This document shows positions 52,426 to 61,754 of a DNA stretch of 64,000 nt, one piece after another. The translations under genes and the position numbers were made by a program. Location: assembly GCA_036749735.1 (NCBI GenBank), contig DAINXV010000001.1, positions 682,001 through 746,000 of the forward strand, written 5' to 3'. The notes beneath the pieces are model-generated. The model ran no database searches and was not told where the DNA came from. It saw nothing but the letters and a program-made list of their open reading frames with translations. Position 1 is the stretch's first letter, and every line of letters starts with the position of its first letter. Source of the stretch: Lawsonella sp012842085. GTDB taxonomy: Bacteria > Actinomycetota > Actinomycetes > Mycobacteriales > Mycobacteriaceae.

Positions 52426-54150
52426 TTACCGTCCAGTTCCGAAGAGGGGATCACTGGGGTGTCGGATCACTCCACGGATGGCACCATTCTCATCGAACTG
52501 GAGAATTTTGTGGGTGTTTTTGGCGGATCTGCGGGCGCGGCGTCGCCGTCCGCCACTTTTGTTTTTCTCTTTGCCAGCTCCAGCCATACCACCGGGCATC
52601 ATGGCTCCACGAGCACTGGCTCCAGTGTTGTTTTTGGCGGTGTTCCCGGTTCCTGGGGATGTACTGCGAGTGGCTCCGGAAATGTTCCCGTTTTCTGCCC
52701 GGAGTTTTCCTCCCACTTGCCCGTTGTTTCCTGGGTAGTGCGGGTGTTGGTGCCAGTAGTCGAGGTCGAAGCGGCGTCGCTGCTGCTCCTGGAAGAAAGA
52801 CAGCGGAATGTTGGAGTTGGGTAGTTTGGTGCGCGGGTTGATGTATTCGCCGCGGCTGCCCCGCATTTGGTAGGGCTGTCCATACGCGTAGGGCACGTAG
52901 CCGGCAGTTCTGGTGGTTGCCGGTGGGGCTTTGGGGGTTCCTCCCCAGCTAGGTGCTTGGGGATTGCCGCCGCTCGGTGGGGTGGTGGTTGACGGTGTGG
53001 GAGCTATGCCAGCTTTCTTGGTTTCTGCTGGTTCTTCAGCTCCCTTGATTTCTGGTGCTTCAATGCTGCCGGGACCCTGCTGGGAACCTGCCGGAGGCTG
53101 TGGCATTTTCGCTTCCTGTGCCGCCGCCAGTCTGCTGGGGTCTGCTTGGATGGGCGTTTGGGGGCGCAGTGGCGCAACGGCCTCAGGAATCTCGATGACC
53201 GGTTCACGCACTTTCTCGGTAATCACAGCACGCATCGGAACTGCAATTTCAATTGAGCTAGTATCCGCAGCTGCAAGGCCCGGGTTGTATGTGGCGGTCA
53301 ACACTTGGTCCGCACGGGCTGTGAACTGGCCTTCTGGGAAGGAGAATTCACTGAACGCAGGGTTGTCAGCTGCTGCGCTGCGTTTTGCAGCAACTTCTTC
53401 TAGCTGATTCTTTGTGTCGATCAGATTTTCTATGAAGTGATTCTGTTTTTGGACCGATGTACGAACACCATGTCGTAAACCTGATATCGAATCAGCCCAA
53501 CGGAATACACCCAGTCCCGCTTGGTATGTGAAAGTATCCGCAGTGCCTGCATTCTGAATTTGAAAGGCAATTTTTCTGATATCTTCAACGGTTCTAGCAA
53601 GTGTTTTTTCCAGTGACATCCAGCTATTAACCAACGAGTTGATAGTCACAACATCTAATTGCCCGAATTGGTTCAGTAATTGCTCAACCTGTCTGCCCAA
53701 TGGTTCTGGTACTAGAGGATTAGCGGAATTCGCGAACGATGGGAATACTCGTCCATCGCGAAACCGCATTCCTTTTCCCGTGGCGATTTCTTTTTTGACG
53801 AGTGGACTTACATGTGAAGATTTTTCAGCGATTGAATCATAAGACCCCCGAAAAACAGACTCTAAATTTTGCTCAACATAACAAACATCAGCGGCCGCTT
53901 TTTGAAGAGAATGAGCTATACACTTTGACTCGTCAATATGCCACGAAAGAGTTGTCAATATCCCATTCGATCCAGTTATCAGTTGTAATAACTGCTGATT
54001 AAAAGAATTTAAAGATACTAGTTCAGTATTGGTCGAATATATGTCTGTTAATTCAAATTTCCGAGCTTCGTTAAAGTTACTCGGTAGTTTTGCTATCTTT
54101 TTTGCTGCTAGATCAAGCTCATCAAGGTTAATTCCAAACCGTTGCGACAT
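52426..54150 (-). CDS. Possible type VII-secreted effector or scaffold
   Basis: A 574-residue protein without a Sec signal or membrane segment. The N-terminal 270 residues are helical (LDLAAKKIAKLPSNFNEA) and could form the four-helix WXG100/PPE-type domain. A Pro-rich linker (about 330-420) follows. The C-terminus has GAMMPGGMAGAGKEKNKSGG then GRRRRARRSAKN, which resembles the tail of actinobacterial ESX-associated proteins. No ESX machinery lies in the window, so the assignment is tentative. ATG at 54150, 8 bases after the upstream lipoprotein gene, with a GGGGGAG site close by. Confidence 0.55.
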   Translation of the reverse strand: MSQRFGINLDELDLAAKKIAKLPSNFNEARKFELTDIYSTNTELVSLNSFNQQLLQLITGSNGILTTLSWHIDESKCIAHSLQKAAADVCYVEQNLESVFRGSYDSIAEKSSHVSPLVKKEIATGKGMRFRDGRVFPSFANSANPLVPEPLGRQVEQLLNQFGQLDVVTINSLVNSWMSLEKTLARTVEDIRKIAFQIQNAGTADTFTYQAGLGVFRWADSISGLRHGVRTSVQKQNHFIENLIDTKNQLEEVAAKRSAAADNPAFSEFSFPEGQFTARADQVLTATYNPGLAAADTSSIEIAVPMRAVITEKVREPVIEIPEAVAPLRPQTPIQADPSRLAAAQEAKMPQPPAGSQQGPGSIEAPEIKGAEEPAETKKAGIAPTPSTTTPPSGGNPQAPSWGGTPKAPPATTRTAGYVPYAYGQPYQMRGSRGEYINPRTKLPNSNIPLSFFQEQQRRRFDLDYWHQHPHYPGNNGQVGGKLRAENGNISGATRSTSPGTGNTAKNNTGASARGAMMPGGMAGAGKEKNKSGGRRRRARRSAKNTHKILQFDENGAIRGVIRHPSDPLFGTGR

Positions 54151-54158
54151 GACTCCCC

Positions 54159-54791
54159 CTAATTGTCCTTCGCCAACTGAACTACCCCATCGCACAACTC
54201 ATCGATGTTTTGATCAGGCACACGGCTTATATAAGCAATCACGAAATTCGTATCGTTTTTGCTAAAGCTTCCACTACAAGAGATCGCACCCGTAACTTTG
54301 TGGTGCATACTCCCTAGAGAAACTTCTCGACCATCGACCTCGACTGTTCTCATATATGAGAAATTGGAACGCCGGTTAATTTCGTCCATTTCAGCGTCCA
54401 TGGACCCAATAGTCACTCGGTATTCGCCACTGGCGTTACTCCAGGCACAAACATTTTTGAACTCACCATCACGGTTTTCGAGATCATTTTGTGGATCAAA
54501 ACCCAAGTTACGGAGAGCTTTCCGATTGATTGTGTTACAAATCTCTAGCCATTCTGGAGTTTGTTCGGCTCCCCACTTACGTGTTTGCTCACCAATCTTT
54601 CGAAACTCTTCAACCGAGTTCATATCCTCTAGCTCCCTGCCAAAAGCTGCACCTTTATCATGCTGTGCGTGAATTAATGGTTCTTCTGCATCCTGCTGGC
54701 AAGCTGTGGCACCAAAAGCTAAGCCTACTGCGCATACCCCCGCGATTATGCGCCGCACAGTCGAAAGTCTCGCGGTAGCCAATGCCGACAT
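54159..54791 (-). CDS. DUF3558-like lipoprotein
   Basis: A 210-residue lipoprotein with lipobox Cys31 (FGATAC). The mature part has the DUF3558 layout: an early Cys in ICNTINRKALRNLGFDP, a second in FKNVCAWSNASGEYRVTIGS, a third in GAISCSGSF and a last in ELCDGVVQLAK. DUF3558 proteins often accompany type VII substrates in actinobacteria, which fits the next gene. GGAGG site before the ATG. Function unknown. Confidence 0.72.
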   Translation of the reverse strand: MSALATARLSTVRRIIAGVCAVGLAFGATACQQDAEEPLIHAQHDKGAAFGRELEDMNSVEEFRKIGEQTRKWGAEQTPEWLEICNTINRKALRNLGFDPQNDLENRDGEFKNVCAWSNASGEYRVTIGSMDAEMDEINRRSNFSYMRTVEVDGREVSLGSMHHKVTGAISCSGSFSKNDTNFVIAYISRVPDQNIDELCDGVVQLAKDN

Positions 54792-55199
54792 TCTGCCTCC
54801 AGCGTCATGAAAAACATCCCACTTATATGAGGGAAGAAGATGTTCCCACTTTAATTGTTTTCCTCATTTTTTGGGATCTCTACTTATTGGTTTAGTCCTT
54901 ACTTCTATGACGTTTCAAAATGCGGAAAGGTTCTTTTCACTACGAATTCGTTGAACCAACGGCACATTCCGTCACCCGCTCTTCGGTGAAGGTTTACCTA
55001 GTATGCGTTGTTTTGCAGTCTTTGACCGGCGAAAATTGCTCTGAGCGAACATTCATTTCCGCTCACACAACTGGAAATAACGGCAACTAGGGATAGTTTT
55101 TGGAAAATCATCCAAGGTCACAAAGAAATGTGTCCAACTGCACTCTTCAGAAATCATGGAAGACCAGCTCATATGCACTATCCTTCTTAGGCTTAAATT
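54792..55199. other. Divergent region, lipoprotein / GDSL lipase
   Basis: A 408-base gap without a convincing gene. It is A+T-rich on the lipoprotein side. Promoters for both flanking genes must be here, but I could not identify boxes. Confidence 0.5.
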
Positions 55200-56234
55200 A
55201 TGGAAAAGAACAAAAACCTGCATGTAGATAGTCAGAAATACGCCGTCGAGAAGAAACGCTTCCGCGTCTCCAAACTTCTTTTCGGAGTGCTTACCGCACT
55301 CGCCATGGTGGCGTCCGTCTTCGCCCCCACAGCACGTGCTGATGCTCCCCCCGTACTGGGTCCACCTTTCGGCCCTGAACCCGACGACTCTGTCCTTCGC
55401 TATGTTGCGCTCGGCGATTCGTACGCCGCTTTGGGCGCGTCGGCCGAAAACAACTTCACTGGCGACCTGCCCCGCCCCTACCGCAACTACATGAACCCGG
55501 ATCCCCTGTCCCGCTCGGTCTGCCTCAACACGTTCGGAAACTACCCTTCCTTTGTGGCAGAAGCACTGGGGGCCTATGTGATTGACGTGTCGTGCGCTTC
55601 GGCAGACACCGATCACTACTTTGGGGAACAGTTCCCCGGCATCACCAAAGCCCAAATGTTGGCGCTAACGCCCGAGACGGATCTGGTGACGATTTCTTTC
55701 GGAGGTAACGACGCGCGCGTGGCGTGGCTCAGCTACGGCTGCATCGCGGGCAGTTTGATTGCTGACCTGAACAATAGCGCCTGCGCCTGGTTCTTGGAGG
55801 AACCCCACAACGAGCGGTTCGCCATGCTTCCCGAAAAGATGGACCGCATGCTGCAGGACGTGAAGCACCGTGCCCCGAACGCCATCATTATCCTTACCGG
55901 CTACATGAACGTGCTGGATGAGGGCAATATGTGCGAGTATTTCGAGGGCCTTTACCCTGTTGATGTTGAGTATGTCGTCAATTGGCAAAAACGCATCAAC
56001 CGAATTGTGGAGGAAGCCGCTCACCGGAACGGTGTGCTGGCGGTGGGTACCGATATGATTCCCGGCCACGATGTGTGCGCCGCCCCTGCTGACCGGTGGG
56101 TTGGCGCGATTGGTTTCGACACCTCCTCACTGCCCGGACACCCGACTGTGGCTGGACAGAAACATATGGCTTCCCGTGTGGTGGATGCTTACCACCAGGA
56201 GAAGCACCGTCGCGAAAATCCCTGGGGCTGGTGA
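55200..56234 (+). CDS. Secreted SGNH/GDSL lipase
   Basis: A 344-residue exported esterase. The basic N-terminal 24 residues precede a hydrophobic signal (about 26-47, ARA-D). Block I is YVALGDSYAALGAS with Ser74, block III ISFGGNDARV, and the late His lies in SLPGHPTVAGQKHMA. Several Cys pairs suggest disulphides, as in Streptomyces and mycobacterial SGNH lipases. A clear terminator follows. Likely hydrolyses short- to medium-chain esters outside the cell. Confidence 0.85.
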   Translation: MEKNKNLHVDSQKYAVEKKRFRVSKLLFGVLTALAMVASVFAPTARADAPPVLGPPFGPEPDDSVLRYVALGDSYAALGASAENNFTGDLPRPYRNYMNPDPLSRSVCLNTFGNYPSFVAEALGAYVIDVSCASADTDHYFGEQFPGITKAQMLALTPETDLVTISFGGNDARVAWLSYGCIAGSLIADLNNSACAWFLEEPHNERFAMLPEKMDRMLQDVKHRAPNAIIILTGYMNVLDEGNMCEYFEGLYPVDVEYVVNWQKRINRIVEEAAHRNGVLAVGTDMIPGHDVCAAPADRWVGAIGFDTSSLPGHPTVAGQKHMASRVVDAYHQEKHRRENPWGW

Positions 56235-56288
56235 CGGCACTGAAAGCTACACAAAGCTAAAACTGCATAGAAAAACTAAACAGCAAAG

Positions 56289-56324
56289 CGGGAAGTAGGA
56301 AAGTTCGCCCTACTTCCCGTTTTT
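56289..56324 (+). terminator. Terminator of the GDSL lipase gene
   Basis: An 11-bp stem (56289-56299 with 56309-56319) followed by TTTTT. It abuts the stop of the convergent AlbA_2 gene. Confidence 0.85.
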
Positions 56325-57894
56325 ACGCCGCGTCCTCGGGCAGATTGGCCTGCAAATATTCGGCGGCAGCGAAGGGGTAGAGCAGCGGGTCGCGAAAGCG
56401 CCGCTCATTGCCGACCTTGTTGTAGTCGAGCCGGGTTTGCTGCAACCCCAGCGCAATGTCAGCGTCCTGAACCCCAGGGAAAATCTGCCGACGCATATAG
56501 GACTGGCGGCACAGCACGTCCACAATTTCCTGCACCCGGCTGCTGGCGAATCCGGCCGAGCTGGGGAACGCCCCCGCTTCCCCCTCCCCCGCAACGTTCA
56601 CGATCAGGGCGTAGAGGAAATCGAAGTGGCAAATACTGTTCAGTAGCGTTTCGTGGGGTGAAATGTCGCCGCCGTTGCGCACCCCAACAGCACCAGTACC
56701 GTCACCGGCTCCCTGGCGCTCGTTAGTGTGGTCGGGAAAGTCTTCCAGCCCGGGTCGCAGCCCAGTTTCTTGGAGGGCGACGGCACGGGCGCGGGACACC
56801 AGGTATCCGCTGTGGCTAGTCTCGGTGTGCCCGGCGCGAGCGGCCTGCACTTGACCGCACCTTATCCAGGAGGAGTACACGTAATCCGGTACTTCGGGCG
56901 AAGGTTGGCGCCGGAGCACAATCCGAGGAAGGGCGGACCAGCGGCGGTAGCGAACCGCGGTTGCGCCCAGAATATAGAGCCGCACGATGATCTCGCGGAC
57001 TAGGTCTGTTCTTTCGTCGATGGTTTTTTGGAACGTGAGGTGCAGTTCGTCGACGGCGGAGAGGGCCAGGTCGGTACGTCCGAAGCGGAGTGCCTGGCAG
57101 CCCACCATGGTGAGTTTGTTGAGCGCGTCGGTGGCGGCGTCACCCTCCAGGATGTGTTCCTTGATGGTGCTGAAGAATTCGGTGATGCTGTTGTCGTTTT
57201 TGTCGGTGAGGACGGCGCGCAGGATTTGGAGGAAAAGGTCGTTGTCGACGTTGGTGGTGAGGGGTATTTGTTCGTAGGGGGAGTTTTGTTGGCTGCTTTC
57301 GTTGGCGAGGTAGCTGCGGAAGAGTTCCTGCGCGTTTTGGCGTTCGGTGCGGCGGATTTCTTTGTCATGCCGGTCGAGGAGAAGGCGCCAGTGCTTGTAG
57401 GCGAAGGGTTCGTTGCGGGCGCTGATCCGGACGAAAAGGTCGCCTTTGCGGAAGGCGTAGTTGTTGCTGTCGGGCAGGCCGCCGTGTTTCCCCATGGGGA
57501 TGGGGAGGGCGAGGCTGTCTTTCTGCAGGGAAATGATAATGACGGGGTGGTTGTCGACGTCGTGGATTTTGGTGACGACCTGAATGTTGGCGTCCACGTA
57601 TTTGTCGATTTTGTCGGCGATGCGGGCGGCGTCGAATTGGGTGGGGTCGTCTAGCCACGGTTCGGTGTTGATGGTGCCGTCGTCATTCACACCGATGAGG
57701 AAGTACCCGGCGCCGAGGGGGTTGTTCACCATGGCGATGGCGTCTTTAACGAAGTTGAGTTCGTCTTTTTTGTGGCTGAGGTCTAGTTCGCGTTTGAATT
57801 CGAGTTCTTGGCTTTCTGCGCACTGCAGCAGGAGGTTGAGTTTTTCTTTGTCGACCCGGTTGTCCCAGATTAGGGGCTTGGTGCCGTCGTCCAC
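56323..57894 (-). CDS. AlbA_2 domain protein, probable regulator or defence
   Basis: A 523-residue protein. Residues about 28-165 form a Schlafen-type AlbA_2 domain (ESQELEFKREL, DAIAMVNNPLGAGYFLIGVNDDGTI, YAFRKGDLFVRIS), a fold that binds nucleic acid or nucleotides. The remaining 350 residues are helical and unrecognised. AlbA_2 proteins occur as transcriptional regulators and in defence loci. The start is GTG at 57894 with a GAGGGAG site. Codon use is like the host, in contrast to the A+T-rich ATPase gene 200 bases upstream. Confidence 0.7.
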   Translation of the reverse strand: MDDGTKPLIWDNRVDKEKLNLLLQCAESQELEFKRELDLSHKKDELNFVKDAIAMVNNPLGAGYFLIGVNDDGTINTEPWLDDPTQFDAARIADKIDKYVDANIQVVTKIHDVDNHPVIIISLQKDSLALPIPMGKHGGLPDSNNYAFRKGDLFVRISARNEPFAYKHWRLLLDRHDKEIRRTERQNAQELFRSYLANESSQQNSPYEQIPLTTNVDNDLFLQILRAVLTDKNDNSITEFFSTIKEHILEGDAATDALNKLTMVGCQALRFGRTDLALSAVDELHLTFQKTIDERTDLVREIIVRLYILGATAVRYRRWSALPRIVLRRQPSPEVPDYVYSSWIRCGQVQAARAGHTETSHSGYLVSRARAVALQETGLRPGLEDFPDHTNERQGAGDGTGAVGVRNGGDISPHETLLNSICHFDFLYALIVNVAGEGEAGAFPSSAGFASSRVQEIVDVLCRQSYMRRQIFPGVQDADIALGLQQTRLDYNKVGNERRFRDPLLYPFAAAEYLQANLPEDAA

Positions 57895-58087
57895 TACGAG
57901 CTCCCTCGACTAGTTGCCGTCACCTTTGACGCTAGTGCCTCACAGGCCGTTCGGGAACGACCAACAGGGGCCTGCACACAGTGTTTCCAAAAGATTTAGC
58001 TAACTGTTAGTGGACTGTAACGGTGCGTGGGCGGGTGACGGCGGTGGGTGCGGCGTGGAGGTGGTGACGGTGATAAAAAGATTAGTT

Positions 58088-60301
58088 TTAGGAAAAACTG
58101 GTTCGTGAATACATCTTTTTGAGAAGCTCATGTTTTTCAGCAGGCAACAACCTTTTCATCATCTGATCAATATGTACCTCATCGACAGCATGAAAAAATT
58201 TCATTACCTCTTGTAATATGCGTGAGCTATCGATTTCTAAAAATTCTGCAGATTTTTCATTTTCAAGATGACTTGATTCATTAAGTAATTTTTTAAAAAT
58301 AGCGGACGAAAACTTCTTGGTGCCATCCCCCTGTCCATATTGTTTATCGATGTATTCAATCTGATCTAAAATATGCTCTTCGCCAGGTAACCGAAAGCTT
58401 AGATATCCCTCTACTACCTTTCGAGCTTGATTGCCTATGCCATAGTCGAGTGGTTTATTTTCGATTCTTCTCAATTCATTTGTTAATAAAAACCACATAC
58501 TCAATAAGTATTCTGTTGGCTTAATGAGCAATTCTTTTGGTAATGGGTTTATAACGGTTAATCCATCGGCTGAATCGGCACAAGGAGTTCGTCTGAGCAC
58601 ATAAAAACCGGTGTGCTCATCATTTTTTTTGCTGGTTTTGGGAGACTTAGGTTTCTTTTTGCGGATAAGTTTTCGTAGCTGCTTTTCAGCCAAATAGCGA
58701 AAATGAAGGTTGCTGTGGGTGAGAAACAAAATTGTCGCGTTAGGCACGTACTCACTAAAAAATTGAGTAATAAAAATGTCGATCATTAAAGCACGCGTTG
58801 AATCAATTTCAGAGATGACATCGTCTAGCAAAATTAGACATTTTCCGGTGTTCTTTTTCTCACACCCATCTAAAAGCTGAAAACAAAAGTAAAGAAATGC
58901 AATTAACTTTTTCTCACCATTCGACATATTTTCGGCTGGTTCATCTCGGCGCATTACTCGGTATGATTTTCCGTCATCATAAAGTCTAATCTGTAGTCTC
59001 TCGCTGCCAGTAATTACAGCAAGTTGCTGATTAATTCGTTGAGAGATTTCAACAGTCGACGAAATCTCTCCCTCTTTTTCAAGCTTTTGTCGTTCTAAGC
59101 AAGATTTTTCTTTTTCAAAATTATTTTTATCTTTTTCTAGTTGTTCCCGCTGAGATCGAAGGAGTCTATACCTCTCCTGGTAACGAGAACAGGCGGATTC
59201 TTTTAATGAACGGAGAGAGTCTTCACGAAGGTTGACTTCCTTATCTATTTTTTTCTTTACGGCATAGTAAATATCCGAAAAGTCATCATAATGTTGTTTA
59301 ACTTCACCCCATTCATCGACACTAAGCGCAGGCATTTCAATTTTGTTAGAAGTCAAATCATCTGATCTTTTCCCTGCAGCTTCCCAACATTTCCAAAGCT
59401 TATTACGTAATTCTTCTGCACTAGCCACCACTCGATTTTGACTGGCTTCCCACTCTTCATCCATCACTAGCGTTGGATTCTCTAGACCATTAAATTCACT
59501 CACCCAGTTATTTAAATGGTTATGCTGTTCTCTTAATTCATTGACTACCTTTTTGATCGCATTTTTTATATTTTCACGTGGTAAAGCGAGTATGCCCTCT
59601 AACTCGAGAATCCTTGTTTCGGTCAAATTCCCAGTGCAGAATTTGCATTTTTTAGATTCAGCATGCAATTCCACACCTTTTTCAAGCCATTCAATCAAGC
59701 TACTGGATTCAACTTCTCGCTGGTTTTGAGGTTTGAGAATTAGTTCGACTTGTTCTTCGGTCAATAGATGCAGATCCGGAAGAGAAGGAAGTTTTTTAAG
59801 ACGTATTTCTTTTGTTCTTAGCTGGCTTAATAATCGACGAATTTCCTCATTCTCAAGAGACTTAAGTTGTTCCTCCTTTTCTAAAAATTTAATTTTCTCC
59901 CTTCTATTAAATCGAGAAGGAGTTAGCTCGCTTATTTTTTTACTTTCTAAATCATTTGAAATCGCCTCGATAATTTTTTTGACATCTTGAGAATTATTTT
60001 TGAGTTTTGAATTTATTTCACTCAGTTCGGACTCACAGTCCTGAAGTTTTTTAGAGATTTTAACGATTTCTCTTTTAGCAGCTGTATTTTCTTCACCAAG
60101 AATAAGCGTAATCCCATCGGCACCATTACCTTCTAAAAACTCTTGGGCATTATTTACATAATTTTGATCAAAAATATAAAGGGGGAATTTTTCTTTTTTA
60201 TCGGTTTTTGTATCAGTTTTTGTAAAATTTACTATTTCTGGATTTTTATCAAGCAATCGACAAATTGTCGTTTTCCCACTGCCATTAACGCCATAAATCA
60301 C
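58088..60301 (-). CDS. AAA_13/RloC-like ATPase, 5' end interrupted
   Basis: A 737-residue SMC-like ATPase: Walker A YGVNGSGKTT at 3-12, coiled coils with a zinc-hook-like CKFC (219-222), signature NMSNGEKK near 458, Walker B CLILLDDV near 488 and H-loop His529. The C-terminal domain contains Arg627-x3-Glu631 and a later His678, reminiscent of the PrrC/RloC anticodon nuclease triad. The family normally has 25-30 residues before Walker A. They are encoded upstream in the same frame (60308-60391, TTG start possible) but separated by TGA at 60305-60307. The gene is strongly A+T-rich, a sign of transfer. It may be a pseudogene or may restart at GTG 60301. Confidence 0.7.
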   Translation of the reverse strand: MIYGVNGSGKTTICRLLDKNPEIVNFTKTDTKTDKKEKFPLYIFDQNYVNNAQEFLEGNGADGITLILGEENTAAKREIVKISKKLQDCESELSEINSKLKNNSQDVKKIIEAISNDLESKKISELTPSRFNRREKIKFLEKEEQLKSLENEEIRRLLSQLRTKEIRLKKLPSLPDLHLLTEEQVELILKPQNQREVESSSLIEWLEKGVELHAESKKCKFCTGNLTETRILELEGILALPRENIKNAIKKVVNELREQHNHLNNWVSEFNGLENPTLVMDEEWEASQNRVVASAEELRNKLWKCWEAAGKRSDDLTSNKIEMPALSVDEWGEVKQHYDDFSDIYYAVKKKIDKEVNLREDSLRSLKESACSRYQERYRLLRSQREQLEKDKNNFEKEKSCLERQKLEKEGEISSTVEISQRINQQLAVITGSERLQIRLYDDGKSYRVMRRDEPAENMSNGEKKLIAFLYFCFQLLDGCEKKNTGKCLILLDDVISEIDSTRALMIDIFITQFFSEYVPNATILFLTHSNLHFRYLAEKQLRKLIRKKKPKSPKTSKKNDEHTGFYVLRRTPCADSADGLTVINPLPKELLIKPTEYLLSMWFLLTNELRRIENKPLDYGIGNQARKVVEGYLSFRLPGEEHILDQIEYIDKQYGQGDGTKKFSSAIFKKLLNESSHLENEKSAEFLEIDSSRILQEVMKFFHAVDEVHIDQMMKRLLPAEKHELLKKMYSRTSFS

Positions 60302-60740
60302 AGTTCATTTTTTGAGTTCTACGCTCGACAAAGCATTCTTACTCAAACATCCAAATTCTTTATGCTGTCCAAATTTAAAATCAACAGACAATTTGATTCA
60401 CTTTCCAAGTTGATAGGAGACGTAAACGGCAGAAATTGATTTTGGAGACTAAGAAGTATGAAAATTAATAATTACTACCTATAGTCAATCATCAAACTAA
60501 GCTTTGCTGACCTATAGGCTGGCGTCGATTGGAAATTAGTAATTTGCGAAATTAGCAAGATACTCCTTGGGCACTCTGCAAATTAACCAAATCGTGTCTC
60601 CAATCTCTTTTCAGCGAGAAAATTATCTGACTTTTTATAATTCAAACTAGCAGTGAATTTATTACAATTTCTTAAAGCCTTACTTCTCGATACTTATAAG
60701 CTACTTTTAAAACTTGTCGTAGGCATTCCTCCCTTCCATA
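60302..60740. other. A+T-rich gap with the cut-off ATPase 5' end
   Basis: This 439-base gap before panC is strongly A+T-rich. The first 90 bases encode the N-terminal segment of the ATPase beyond the TGA. The rest shows no gene and no motif I can name. Confidence 0.6.
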
Positions 60741-61631
60741 ATGGAACCTGTGAGTAGTTCTTCCAGCACCCCTAAAGTTTTCTCATCACCCCAAGAGCTT
60801 TCCGAAGTTACGGCAGAAATCCGTAGCTCCGGAAAGAGAATCGCGCTTGTCCCTACTATGGGGGCCCTGCATGAGGGGCACCTCACCCTGGTTCGCGCCG
60901 CCAAGAAGATGGAGAACGCGGTTGTGGCGGTCAGTATTTTTGTGAACCCCCTCCAGTTCGGACCGGACGAGGACCTCGACACCTATCCCCGCACCATGGA
61001 AGACGACATCGCAAAACTTGCGGAAGAAGGCGTGGATATGGTGTTCACCCCGACACCCGAAACCATGTACCCGAACGGTTTCCGCACCACCATCGACCCG
61101 GGCCCGCTCGCAAAAGAATTGGAGGGCGCCACTCGCCCGGGTCACTTCGCCGGTGCGCTCACTGTATGCACAAAACTTTTCAGCCTCACCCACTGCACGG
61201 ATGCGTTCTTCGGAGAGAAGGACTACCAGCAGCTCATCCTCATGCAGGAGATGGTGGAGGACCTTAACCTTCCCCTCACCCTGCACCCCATCCCAATCGT
61301 GCGGGAGAACAGCGGACTGGCACTCAGCTCCCGCAACCGTTACCTATCGGTTGAAGAAAACGAACTCGCCACCAAGCTTTCCGAAGCTCTCTACGCAGGC
61401 AGAAAAGCAGCGGATGACGGTCTTACTGCTGGTGAGATTCGGGGAGCTGTTTTCAGCTACTTGGAGCAATTCCCCGAAATCGATATCGAATATGTTGAAC
61501 TGCGGGATGCTCGACTCGGCAAAATTGAAGACCTTACAGACACCGGAGAGGTGGAGTGTCGCCTGCTGCTGGCCGCCCGTATCGGCAGCACCCGTTTAAT
61601 CGACAATATGGGTGTCACACTGCAGCGCTAA
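60741..61631 (+). CDS. panC: Pantothenate synthetase PanC
   Basis: Joins pantoate and beta-alanine with ATP to make pantothenate. The 296-residue product has VPTMGALHEGHLTLVRAA (ATP-binding HIGH-like motif), IFVNPLQFGPDEDLDTYPR for pantoate, FFGEKDYQQL and the KMSKS-like loop LALSSRNRYLS. No clear ribosome site precedes the ATG. panD follows 123 bases later on the same strand and panB lies beyond it in the opposite direction, so the three genes of the pathway are together but not one operon. Confidence 0.95.
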   Translation: MEPVSSSSSTPKVFSSPQELSEVTAEIRSSGKRIALVPTMGALHEGHLTLVRAAKKMENAVVAVSIFVNPLQFGPDEDLDTYPRTMEDDIAKLAEEGVDMVFTPTPETMYPNGFRTTIDPGPLAKELEGATRPGHFAGALTVCTKLFSLTHCTDAFFGEKDYQQLILMQEMVEDLNLPLTLHPIPIVRENSGLALSSRNRYLSVEENELATKLSEALYAGRKAADDGLTAGEIRGAVFSYLEQFPEIDIEYVELRDARLGKIEDLTDTGEVECRLLLAARIGSTRLIDNMGVTLQR

Positions 61632-61754
61632 ACCCCACCCCTACTACCCCCTCACAACCAGCGAGAATTGCCTAAGTTTTAGCTGGCTGCTTACACTATT
61701 TACGCAACTGTCCCCTCGCACACGTTCCTACTTCTTTAAAGAGGTTGATTTATT

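Noticed and set aside
55053..55655. A 200-codon minus-strand frame over the GDSL lipase start
   Set aside because: It overlaps the lipase gene antisense and has no ribosome site or family match.
60305..60307. Selenocysteine reading of the TGA
   Set aside because: No selenocysteine insertion hairpin follows, and the position is not one where the family has Cys.
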